Source: an uncultured Alistipes sp. (GTDB taxonomy: Bacteria > Bacteroidota > Bacteroidia > Bacteroidales > Rikenellaceae). Taken from it: 64,000 nucleotides of DNA. Of the stretch, positions 34,532 through 42,332 are shown one piece after another (the stretch's first letter is position 1; each line of letters opens with the position of its first letter). Below the pieces are notes generated by a model. It saw only the letters and a program-made list of their open reading frames with translations. It had not been told where the DNA came from and did not search any database. The position numbers and the translations under genes were made by a program. The DNA lies in contig CALUKI010000012.1 in NCBI GenBank assembly GCA_944321175.1, positions 1-64,000 on the forward strand, written 5' to 3'.

Positions 34532-36133
34532 TTATTCGTAAACCAGTTCGAAATCATCGACCCACATCTCGCTGTCGGAACTTCCGGTAAAGTAGTCGCC
34601 GTAGCGCGACGCCGAACATACGATCATCAGATGTGTCGGGCGAATGCTTGTCGAGGTGTAGTCGAGCCGAATGGTGAATTCCTGCCACTGATCGATGCTG
34701 CTGCTCATAACCAGTTCTCCGTATGCGACCACATCCTTCCCTTTCGAATCGAAGAAGGTCTTTACATCGCCCGTGAAGACCCCGACCGGAGATTGTTCCG
34801 TGCCGCCGTATTCGGCTGCAGTCCATGTTCCGAGTGCGATGTAGATGATACCCTGATCCGGATCCCCCTTCGAAAGTTTCAACCCCGCAGGGACATTCTT
34901 GATGTGGTCGATCTTTCCGCGATTGTATTTTACCCAGCCGCGAAGCGCTGTGGGACGGCCCGTGAAGGGCTGGCCGAAATCGACATAGCCATCCGTTCCC
35001 TGCGTCTTGGCGTAACGCCCCGTGAAGAGATTGCCGGCACCGAATTTCCCGACACCTAAAACGGCGACGTACTGCGATCTGAGACATGCACAATAGATGC
35101 CTTCGGAACCGGGGCGCGGATCCTTTTCGTTTGTCGTGACAAGTTTGTTGAGCGTCATGGATCCGGGATTCCCCGTAGCCCAGAACCGTTCGGCTGGAGC
35201 CGCATCGGCAGCATAGGGATAAAGGATCTCTCCGATGGTGCTCCAGGTCTCGAACCCGCTGTTGGGCAGCGTAGGTTCGGCCTCGGTGATGAACTCCTGT
35301 ATGCCGCTTTCGTCGGCGTCGGAATAGGCCTGCACTTCGTACTGTGTTTCGGGTTGGAGCCCCGAAAGCCTTGTGTGGAATGTTCCGCCGTCAACCTCGA
35401 CATCGGGAGCCGTGATCCACTTCTCTTCGCCCTTCTTGCGGTAGCGGAATCCCATCTCCGTATCGCGCACGCCGTCGGCCGCGAGCCATGCAATGCGGGC
35501 CCACGCATCGCATTGCGTGATGCGTACGGCCACGTCGGTCTGTTCGACGAAAAGCCGCCACTGTTCGGTCCGTCCGTGTGCCGTGACATCCACCAGGCGG
35601 ACCGATTCGAACGAGGTTGCGCCTTCGATCTGCGGCGAGTAGGCGGTGATCTCCGCCGGGCCGAGCTTGAGCGCCGTCACTTCGATGTTCCGGAGGTCGG
35701 TATTGCGCGATACATATGCCGTAGCCGTGCGGTTGGCGGGGTCAATCAGGGCCGTTCCCACCTGTTTGCGGACGTTGAAGTAGCGATCGATGGTCTGCGT
35801 TGCGACGATGCTCCAGGCATAGTCCTGATAGAGCGACAAGGTGGTGTACAGGGGTGTCCTCAGGTCGAACGTTCCGGGGAAGGCGACGGACGAGGAGCCG
35901 CCTTCGGTAATTGTCGCCTGCGAGATTTCGACATTCCGGATGTCGGTTGTTTCGAGCAGCGGAAGGGTAACGGTCCGTTGGGCGAGGTTGATGTCGGCCG
36001 CACCGTCGAGGCCTTCGGCTTCGACCGCTTCGAAGACGATTTCGACGACGGGATAGGGCAGGTCGTTCTTGATACATCCGCCGAAAAGCGCCGCGAGCGT
36101 CAGTGCGCAACAAAAAAAGATCTGTCGTTTCAT
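34532..36133 (-). CDS. PCMD-domain surface lipoprotein
   Basis: A 533-residue lipoprotein (signal KRQIFFCCALTLAALFGGC, modified Cys about 20). Residues 20-210 contain repeated Ig-like strands. A fibronectin-like part (GFRYRKKGEEKWI, LSGLQPETQYEVQAYSDADE) follows. From about 285 a jelly-roll PCMD domain (putative carbohydrate metabolism domain) begins at PNSGFETWSTIGEILYPYA and ends ASRYGDYFTGSSDSEMWVDD. The same tail occurs in the protein at 38084-40447. It is the last gene of a three-gene unit with the two barrels, two bases behind the nearer one. It may bind a glycan or cap a surface fibre. Confidence 0.85.
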   Translation of the reverse strand: MKRQIFFCCALTLAALFGGCIKNDLPYPVVEIVFEAVEAEGLDGAADINLAQRTVTLPLLETTDIRNVEISQATITEGGSSSVAFPGTFDLRTPLYTTLSLYQDYAWSIVATQTIDRYFNVRKQVGTALIDPANRTATAYVSRNTDLRNIEVTALKLGPAEITAYSPQIEGATSFESVRLVDVTAHGRTEQWRLFVEQTDVAVRITQCDAWARIAWLAADGVRDTEMGFRYRKKGEEKWITAPDVEVDGGTFHTRLSGLQPETQYEVQAYSDADESGIQEFITEAEPTLPNSGFETWSTIGEILYPYAADAAPAERFWATGNPGSMTLNKLVTTNEKDPRPGSEGIYCACLRSQYVAVLGVGKFGAGNLFTGRYAKTQGTDGYVDFGQPFTGRPTALRGWVKYNRGKIDHIKNVPAGLKLSKGDPDQGIIYIALGTWTAAEYGGTEQSPVGVFTGDVKTFFDSKGKDVVAYGELVMSSSIDQWQEFTIRLDYTSTSIRPTHLMIVCSASRYGDYFTGSSDSEMWVDDFELVYE

Positions 36134-36135
36134 GG

Positions 36136-36969
36136 TTACTCTTTCTTTTTGTCCCACAAATGAACGGTCATGCCCACGTTGATATTGGCCAGATTGAGCC
36201 GGAATCTCATTTTCGAGGCGGTACGGCTTCCGGTGTTTCCGTCCTGATCGGTTTGGTTGATCTTCGAGTACTGGAACCCGCCCAGTCCGAAAGAGAGTGT
36301 GCCGCAGACATTCGGGAAGATATAGACCGCGACGCCGGGGTTGAACGACACCTGCAGCTTCGTCGATTTGCTGCGGGTGGATTTCGGGGTGTCGCCGGAC
36401 ATGTAGGAGAAGTCGGTTCGTCCGATCATGCCGGAGAGTTCGAGCTCGGCGAAGAGGCCGAAGCTGCCTTTGCGGTCGATGCCCGTGTAGGAGCGGTGGA
36501 AGAGCCCGAAGGAGTAGGCGTTGCCGTCGTAATCCATGTCGTTGATAGAGAGATCGAGATCGTTCTGCGACCCCAGATCGACTTCGAGATTTCCCATCCC
36601 TGCGCCGATGTGCCTGTATCCGAGCCGCAGCCCGACACAGTTGTTGTCGCGGTAGAAGTAGCCGACGAAAGGATTCACCTGCGCCATGGTACCGCTGAGG
36701 TTCATCTTGTCGAGGATGAGCATGAAATCGGAGTTGTCGCTCGAGAGGGTTCCGTAAGAAGCGGTGATACCGAGCATGACTTCCCCTTTGTAGGCGAACT
36801 TGTTGTGCCCGATTCCGCGGTCGATACGTTTCGCGGTCGGGAGAAAGCGGTGTTTTTCGATAAAGACGGAGTCTTTTCGCGGTGTTGCGGGTGTTTCGCA
36901 GATCGGGCCGGCGGCAGCGGAGAGTACCGCAGGCGCAAGGAGCAGGATAAGGAATAAATTCTTCTTCAT
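36136..36969 (-). CDS. Outer-membrane beta-barrel protein, copy 1
   Basis: A 277-residue exported protein (signal KKNLFLILLLAPAVLSAAAG) whose mature part alternates short strands: FAYKGEVMLGITASYGTLSS, GLRLGYRHIGAGMG, FGLFAELELSGMIG and LNLANINVGMTVHLWDKKKE. This is a small outer-membrane barrel of 8-12 strands. It resembles its upstream neighbour in size, order of strands and the SNNS/DNSD extracellular loops, and the pair probably arose by duplication. It lies 12 bp behind that gene and 2 bp before the PCMD lipoprotein. No specific family name can be given. Confidence 0.78.
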   Translation of the reverse strand: MKKNLFLILLLAPAVLSAAAGPICETPATPRKDSVFIEKHRFLPTAKRIDRGIGHNKFAYKGEVMLGITASYGTLSSDNSDFMLILDKMNLSGTMAQVNPFVGYFYRDNNCVGLRLGYRHIGAGMGNLEVDLGSQNDLDLSINDMDYDGNAYSFGLFHRSYTGIDRKGSFGLFAELELSGMIGRTDFSYMSGDTPKSTRSKSTKLQVSFNPGVAVYIFPNVCGTLSFGLGGFQYSKINQTDQDGNTGSRTASKMRFRLNLANINVGMTVHLWDKKKE

Positions 36970-36981
36970 TGCGATGCGGTG

Positions 36982-37953
36982 TTAGAGGTAGAACGATACG
37001 CCCAGCCCGATGGAGAGCAGGTTTACTTTGAAATTCATGTCGCTGGTGTGGCGGGTTCCGACGGATACCTGATTGTGTACCTGCCGGACGCGGCTGTATC
37101 CGATACCCATCATTCCGACATCGACTTCGATGGCCATGTTGTTTGTCGCGAAAGCGATGAGGCCGGGCGAGAGGCCGAGTTCGAAGTTGAATCCGCGCTG
37201 GAAAGTCCCTTTTATGGGGCTGTCGGCGGCGAACCTGGCCTGCGAGCCGCCGAAGAGGAGTTGGATGTCGGTGTAGATTCCGAATCGTTTCGAGTCTCCG
37301 AAGGGGATGTATCGGCGGTATGTCGCCGCGAACGAATAGGAGTGCTGCAGCGCGTAGTAGTAATCGACGCTGAGGTCGGTCGAGGAGTCCCCGCTTCCGA
37401 AGCTGACGTTTGCACCGTCGAGTTTCAAGAGGGAGCGGCCATAGATGAAACGCATGCCGACGGTCGAGTTGTTGCTCAGCGCGTATGCGATCATGGGGCT
37501 GAGCTTGAAGGTATAACCTTCGGAGGTTATGTCGTCGATGATCAGGACGTCGTAATTGGAGTTGTTGTGCGTGGAGTAGGATATTCTGCCGCCGAAAACC
37601 CATTGACCTTTTGGCACGAAGATCGTGTTTCGGGAGCTGATGCCGCGTTCCGCGCGGCGTTGGTTTATGGTTTTGGGGGGCGCAGCCGCATTGATGCCGG
37701 CCTCCGCTGCAGCGGGAGCTGCCTTTGCGGCGGCAGCGGCTGTCGAATCCGGCATGTAGCGCAGGGATTCAGGCGGAGTGATCGCCGCGGGGGCCACGAA
37801 CGCCGTTGAAATGTCGTGTCCGGTGCGAGCCTTCCGGTTGCAGTTCCCGACGTGCTGCATCGGAGCGTTGTTCGGTTCCACCGTGCGGGGGCCGGCCGTT
37901 GCGGAGGATGCGGCGAACAGGAGCAGCGGGAGAAGGATCTTGAGCTTTCGCAT
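36982..37953 (-). CDS. Outer-membrane beta-barrel protein, copy 2
   Basis: A 323-residue exported barrel (signal KLKILLPLLLFAASSATA). After an Ala-rich spacer (DSTAAAAAKAAPAAAEAG) come the strands FVPKGQWVFGGRISYSTHNN, YALSNNSTVGMRFIYGRSLL, FGIYTDIQLLFGGSQARF and VNLLSIGLGVSFYL, the last ending in an aromatic-hydrophobic barrel signature. It is the first gene after the terminator at 38030-38053, so it begins the barrel-barrel-PCMD unit. It may anchor or export the neighbouring lipoproteins; this is inferred from gene order alone. Confidence 0.78.
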   Translation of the reverse strand: MRKLKILLPLLLFAASSATAGPRTVEPNNAPMQHVGNCNRKARTGHDISTAFVAPAAITPPESLRYMPDSTAAAAAKAAPAAAEAGINAAAPPKTINQRRAERGISSRNTIFVPKGQWVFGGRISYSTHNNSNYDVLIIDDITSEGYTFKLSPMIAYALSNNSTVGMRFIYGRSLLKLDGANVSFGSGDSSTDLSVDYYYALQHSYSFAATYRRYIPFGDSKRFGIYTDIQLLFGGSQARFAADSPIKGTFQRGFNFELGLSPGLIAFATNNMAIEVDVGMMGIGYSRVRQVHNQVSVGTRHTSDMNFKVNLLSIGLGVSFYL

Positions 37954-38029
37954 ATTTCGTTCAGAGCGTTATGGTTTCGGTGCGGGATATGGGGAATGGA
38001 GTTTTGTAGAAATTGCGTTTCAAAAATCC

Positions 38030-38053
38030 CCGGACGGTCCGAGGGCCGTCCGG
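38030..38053 (-). terminator. Terminator of the large fimbrillin/PCMD gene
   Basis: The stem CCGGACGG (38030-38037) pairs with CCGTCCGG (38046-38053) around 8 nt. On the minus strand it is followed by GGATTTTTG. It lies 30 bp beyond the stop at 38084. Confidence 0.8.
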
Positions 38054-38083
38054 AGATTTGCGAGTTGTTCCTGTCAGCGGGGC

Positions 38084-40447
38084 TTAGTACACCCACTCGA
38101 AATCGGATACATACAGGCTATTCGATGCGCAACCATTCAAATAGTCTCCGTAACGACTTGTCGCACACGAGATTACAATGGTATATTTGCCTGTGGGAGC
38201 TGAACAGTCCTTGTCGTAGTAATTTAAAGGAATAACATAGTCGGTCATCTCATCTTTAGTAGTGCTATTCGGGTAGAATGTTCCGTAGGCAATGATTTTT
38301 TCACTGTCGCTCAAACCGGATTTCGTAGTCGGATTCCATACTCCGGTAGGTGTACCCTTACCCGCCGTTACCTGATGGCGGTCGGACCAATCGATGATGC
38401 AGACGATAATGCTTGCTTCGTCCTGATCTCCTTCAGGGATGTACGATCCAGAATCGGTTGCCGTAACAGTTCCGATGTTTGCTTTGTATCTGAATTTTAA
38501 CCCTGTCGGGCGGGCTGTGTATGTGTATGGTTGTCCGAAGCTTACTGTGCCGGTTTGTGCCATTATTCCATTGAATTTGAACAATCCGGTGAACAGGTTT
38601 CCGGGAGCGATATTAACAACCATTATGGGTTTGCTCGCTTGCATATAAGCTGCACCGAGAGTACTTGCGAACGTACAGAGACTGTTTGCCCATGTATTGT
38701 TTCCGCTGCCCCAAAATGTTGCGGATTCATTCTTGGTCGTATAGCAGGACAAACTGCCGTCATTTACGGATTTTATGCTGTCTCCTTTTGCTGTTTCGAA
38801 TTCACAGGTCGCAACGGTTTCTTCCCCGCTCAGGATACGGCATTCGTAGGTATGTCCTGCAAAAACACCGGTGCTGTTATCGACGGAGAAATAGTCCAGA
38901 CCTCCTTCGTTTTGCTTGGCAACGCCCCAATCGGGAGTAATCGAGTAAACATTAGCAGTTCCGCTTGCTGTTGCATTTTTCCATGTACCGTCTTTGATCC
39001 GATATTGTACCGTTGCGCCATCAGGCATATCTGCGACTGTCAGCGAAGCCGTGTTTTTCCATAAATCCGCATCATTGTTATATGTAATTGTCGGATTTGC
39101 GACGGATGCAGGCACATAAAAGACGAGTGTTCGTTCAATAGATTGTCCCAGAGCATCCGTCATGCTGAGTGTAAACTTATGATCTCCTGTGATATCGCCC
39201 AACGCTTCAAGTGTGAGGATCATTGGAACGAGTGTGGACAAATCGAGTGTAAAGGCATCTTTATGTCCCTGCAGCGGATTGGGAAATGCTACACCTATGC
39301 CCGTAAGGAAAGAGTAAACAGCAGGATTTCCAATAACGTCCATCGTTATGATATTTCCTTCGGTCGGGAATCCGCCCTCGCCTCCAAGTACTGTTGCCAA
39401 AATCGGCGAGTCAATCGTAATGACGAATCCCTTGATTCCGGCTGCAGCCTGAAGGTTGACCTTCACGCTCATACCCAACTGGATCTCCTCCTTGTCATAG
39501 GTGCCGTCGGCGTTGGGGGTGTGACCCTCCCACTCCATCGTCGGTGCGGCTGCAAGTGCATTCCATGCGCTTACGGCGGTGGTCTTGTAGGCCAGCTCGC
39601 CGGCTGCCAACGTCGTGCCGTCGTCGGTCAGTGCAACAGTTTTCGTATGACCTTCGGTCACGATCGTGGCCGTCAGGGCTCCGTAGTCACCGGCCGGAAC
39701 GTTGAAGTAGGCCTTGAACTCCGCAGCCGCAGGTTCGCTGCCGGCGTCGTAGCTCATCGTGATCGAACTGCTTTGTCCCGCCGTGCTGAGCGCGCCTGTC
39801 CGGTCGGTGAGCGAAATGTCAAAGGTCTGTGCCGCGATGATCTCGCCTCCGGCAGCCGTCAGCGTCACGCTCTGGACTTTCTCCTTCGACACGGCGGCAT
39901 CGTCGGTCGTGAAGGTCAGCGCAATGATCGACGTCAGGCGCTGCAGGCCGAACGTCACGGCTTCGCCTGCCGGCGTCTTGCCCGGCTGGGAGTTGGCATG
40001 GGTGACCGGCTCCGAAACGAGCGGGTCGTAAGCGCCGTTGAAATTGCTGCCGTTCTGGGTACGGGCCGCACCGAAGGGAATCTGATGCTCGGCACCGTCC
40101 GTCCCGACACGCGGGTAGATGGCCTGATAGGTCCAGTCGGTCGTCGTGTTGATCAGCTCGCCTTCGAAGACCTTCGTATCGGCATTGAACGTGAAGCCGG
40201 CCTTCTCCGAGTTGGCATAGACCGTCATGGCGTCGTTGGCATCCCATGCGCCGCTGAAGCGGCCGTTCTCCTCGTCCACCGTGATCTGCGAACGGGTTTC
40301 GGGCATCGTTGCCTGAAGGCTGACCTTGATTTTTCCGGCCGTCGGCTGCTGATCGGTCGTATCGTCGGTCGAGCAGGCGGCGAATGTCGTTGCGAGCGCC
40401 GCAACGAACAATCCTTTTGCAAATGCGTATTTCATTGTCTGTTTCAT
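38084..40447 (-). CDS. Fimbrillin-like / DUF4493 / PCMD surface lipoprotein
   Basis: A 787-residue lipoprotein (signal ending FAACSTDD). Residues about 30-310 are fimbrillin-like: LQATMPETRSQITVDEENGR, GAWDANDAMTVYANSEKAGF and TYQAIYPRVG. A DUF4493-type segment starting MEWEGHTPN and KVNLQAAAGIKGFVITIDSP resembles the lipoprotein at 40786-42126. The C-terminus is a PCMD jelly roll ending TSRYGDYLNGCASNSLYVSD. The DNA of codons after about residue 325 (below 39470) is visibly more AT-rich than the N-terminal part, which suggests a mosaic gene. A second in-frame ATG lies at 40435. Confidence 0.85.
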   Translation of the reverse strand: MKQTMKYAFAKGLFVAALATTFAACSTDDTTDQQPTAGKIKVSLQATMPETRSQITVDEENGRFSGAWDANDAMTVYANSEKAGFTFNADTKVFEGELINTTTDWTYQAIYPRVGTDGAEHQIPFGAARTQNGSNFNGAYDPLVSEPVTHANSQPGKTPAGEAVTFGLQRLTSIIALTFTTDDAAVSKEKVQSVTLTAAGGEIIAAQTFDISLTDRTGALSTAGQSSSITMSYDAGSEPAAAEFKAYFNVPAGDYGALTATIVTEGHTKTVALTDDGTTLAAGELAYKTTAVSAWNALAAAPTMEWEGHTPNADGTYDKEEIQLGMSVKVNLQAAAGIKGFVITIDSPILATVLGGEGGFPTEGNIITMDVIGNPAVYSFLTGIGVAFPNPLQGHKDAFTLDLSTLVPMILTLEALGDITGDHKFTLSMTDALGQSIERTLVFYVPASVANPTITYNNDADLWKNTASLTVADMPDGATVQYRIKDGTWKNATASGTANVYSITPDWGVAKQNEGGLDYFSVDNSTGVFAGHTYECRILSGEETVATCEFETAKGDSIKSVNDGSLSCYTTKNESATFWGSGNNTWANSLCTFASTLGAAYMQASKPIMVVNIAPGNLFTGLFKFNGIMAQTGTVSFGQPYTYTARPTGLKFRYKANIGTVTATDSGSYIPEGDQDEASIIVCIIDWSDRHQVTAGKGTPTGVWNPTTKSGLSDSEKIIAYGTFYPNSTTKDEMTDYVIPLNYYDKDCSAPTGKYTIVISCATSRYGDYLNGCASNSLYVSDFEWVY

Positions 40448-40515
40448 TGTTTCGTCAAACTTTTTCCTCCCCGCCCTGTCGCGGGTTTGTCGTGGATCTG
40501 CCCTTGTGCGGCGCG

Positions 40516-40716
40516 TTACTCCTCGATCGGGTCGCCGTAGGCGTCGGAAAGCTGGTCGCCCCATGCATCGAACGGCCGTGCAAGCGGAGTGGCGTCTCCG
40601 CCGGGGAAGGTCTCCGAAACGGCAAATCCGCTCTCAACAGCGATTTCCGTCGTAAACAGTTCCGGACGAAGGTACGTCTTGGACCCCCCCCCGAATGTAG
40701 ATTGGATTTTTTTCAT
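40516..40716 (-). CDS. Small protein with a G9 tract in its coding sequence
   Basis: A 66-residue protein MKKIQSTFGGGSKTYLRPEL... of the small-leader type often found beside Bacteroidota surface operons (the TYLRPELFTTEIAVESGFAVS pattern). It has no signal peptide. Codons 9-11 are a run of nine G (C9 at 40684-40692 on the plus strand), a likely slippage site. The C-terminal ETFPGGDATPLARP resembles EFPGGEANPLDPP at the C-terminus of the lipoprotein at 40786. It lies between the two DUF4493 genes, 69 bp after one and 68 bp before the other. The function is unknown. Confidence 0.65.
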   Translation of the reverse strand: MKKIQSTFGGGSKTYLRPELFTTEIAVESGFAVSETFPGGDATPLARPFDAWGDQLSDAYGDPIEE

Positions 40717-40785
40717 GTGTCTATGAATATTTGATAGTTTGTTTTTTAACAGGATAGCTCTTGCCGCTCTTCGGGCGACCGGCGT

Positions 40786-42126
40786 TTAGGGCAGTTCGCC
40801 CGCCGAACCGCCCGGAAAGGGCTCTTCTATGCCGGACGACGGCGGATCGAGCGGATTCGCCTCTCCGCCGGGGAACTCCTGTTCCGGCCTGTCGGGATCG
40901 GGCTCCGGTTCGGGCGTCTCGCCCTCGGCTGTACTGTGAACCATGACCGCCGCAACGGTCGCGGCGCCGTCGTTGTCCGTAACCGTGAGCCTGAAATCGC
41001 TGTCGCCGCTGCCCAACAGCGGGATGAGCGGCATGAAGGGCGAGATGTCGAACGACACGGACGTCCGGTTGAGAACGGCATCGCCCGTCGGGAATCCCAG
41101 ACCTTCGAGAGCCTCGCCGTATTGTCCCGGGTTGATCAGGTCGAACGTCGTCGTGAGTCCGATCCCCTGGAGTATTTCCGGCGTAAGCACCTCGGAGACG
41201 ATCTCCACCTTGAAATCGCGGATGCCGGCCGCTGCCGTAATGTTGATTTTGGCCTGCAGTTCGGCTGTCGCCTCATAGCGTTGCGTGATGTCGTGGCCTT
41301 CCCACTCGATGACGGGAGGTGCAGTGCTCGAACCTTTGACCGTGAAGCGGCAGAGTTGGCCCGCACGGATGCCCTCGAAGCGTTGGGTGAACGTGACCGT
41401 CCCGCCGTTGTCGAGCGGGCCCGAAACCGTGATCGTGATGGCCGATGTATTCTCCTCCTCCGACGGCAGGAAATAGGCCGTGCGGCTCTCGGCCGGCGTG
41501 AAGAGCGCCTTTTCTCCGTTGCAGACGACCGTTGCGGCGGCCGTCTCCCCGAATGCCGGATCGAACGTCATGGCGACACCGACGGTAGCCGGTGTGCAGA
41601 GGACTTCGCCGATCGCTGTCGTGTCATCCTTGCGGACATACACCTCCTGCTCCGCCCTGTAGCTTTGTGTCTCCCATGCAAGAGCCTGCGGGTCGGCCGG
41701 TTGTACCGTCAGCGTATAGACGCCGGCCGGAACCTCGAAACGGGGGTATGCGCCGTAGGGAAATTCGGCAACGGCCGCACCCTGTTTGTCGATGAGATTG
41801 AACCGGTAGCCCTCCAGCGCGCCGATTTCGGCGCGTGTGCCGGAAGCGGCCGTCCCGTCGGCTGCAATGTCGGCCGTTGTGGCGGCGGCTGTTTCGGCAG
41901 TCATTGCGGCTGTTGCGGCGGCGGTTGCTGCCGGACGCACGACGGCCGAATAATTTTCGGTCGCGCTGCTCAACGCAACCTGCATCGTCTCGAACGACAC
42001 GACGCCGACGACCGGAGCCGGAGACAACGTCTCTTCGCCGTATTCGGGTTTCTCCCGATCGCAGGCGCCCGTTGCAAGCAGCAGGATCAACAACGTCCTT
42101 CGGAGGATCGTAAAACTCTTTTTCAT
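40786..42126 (-). CDS. DUF4493-containing lipoprotein
   Basis: A 446-residue lipoprotein (signal RRTLLILLLATGACDRE). It has an Ala/Thr-rich low-complexity stretch near residues 65-95 (AATAAATAAMTAETAAATTA), then beta-rich DUF4493 repeats: GYRFNLIDKQGAAVAEFPYG, FEVPAGVYTLTVQPADPQAL and SQSYRAEQ-like strands. From about 270 the segment VIEWEGHDITQRYEATAELQ and INITAAAGIRDFKVEIVSEV parallels the large fimbrillin-like lipoprotein. It ends with acidic-proline and Gly-Gly-rich residues (EPEPDPDRPEQEFPGGEA). It is the first gene of the surface cluster, with a -7 box at 42207-42214. Confidence 0.82.
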   Translation of the reverse strand: MKKSFTILRRTLLILLLATGACDREKPEYGEETLSPAPVVGVVSFETMQVALSSATENYSAVVRPAATAAATAAMTAETAAATTADIAADGTAASGTRAEIGALEGYRFNLIDKQGAAVAEFPYGAYPRFEVPAGVYTLTVQPADPQALAWETQSYRAEQEVYVRKDDTTAIGEVLCTPATVGVAMTFDPAFGETAAATVVCNGEKALFTPAESRTAYFLPSEEENTSAITITVSGPLDNGGTVTFTQRFEGIRAGQLCRFTVKGSSTAPPVIEWEGHDITQRYEATAELQAKINITAAAGIRDFKVEIVSEVLTPEILQGIGLTTTFDLINPGQYGEALEGLGFPTGDAVLNRTSVSFDISPFMPLIPLLGSGDSDFRLTVTDNDGAATVAAVMVHSTAEGETPEPEPDPDRPEQEFPGGEANPLDPPSSGIEEPFPGGSAGELP

Positions 42127-42206
42127 GCGTTCATCTCTCGGCGGCCGTTTCGGCAGGCGCGCACGCTTGTTCTGTTCCTTCTATTTATTATAATAGGAAT
42201 GCGTTA

Positions 42207-42214
42207 CAAAAATA
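42207..42214 (-). promoter_or_regulatory. -7 box upstream of the surface lipoprotein cluster
   Basis: Minus-strand TATTTTTG fits TAnnTTTG, 81 bp before the ATG at 42126. Between them an imperfect hairpin with TTCCT/AGGAA arms and an AT-rich loop (42178-42199) may lie in the leader. A -33 TTTG at standard spacing is not evident. Confidence 0.45.
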
Positions 42215-42332
42215 GCGGCATCTTTCGTTCGCGGGAAAAATTTTCAACGAACACCCCGTTTTTCATCACGAATACCCCGGCCACAGCATCGCGGTTCCGT
42301 TGCGGAACGGGCGGGATTTGCCGTTTGGGCCC

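Noticed and set aside
36134..37603. A long N-terminal extension of the PCMD lipoprotein through the two barrel genes
   Set aside because: The frame is open but the proper start at 36133 gives a lipoprotein signal, and the extension is the shadow of the barrels.
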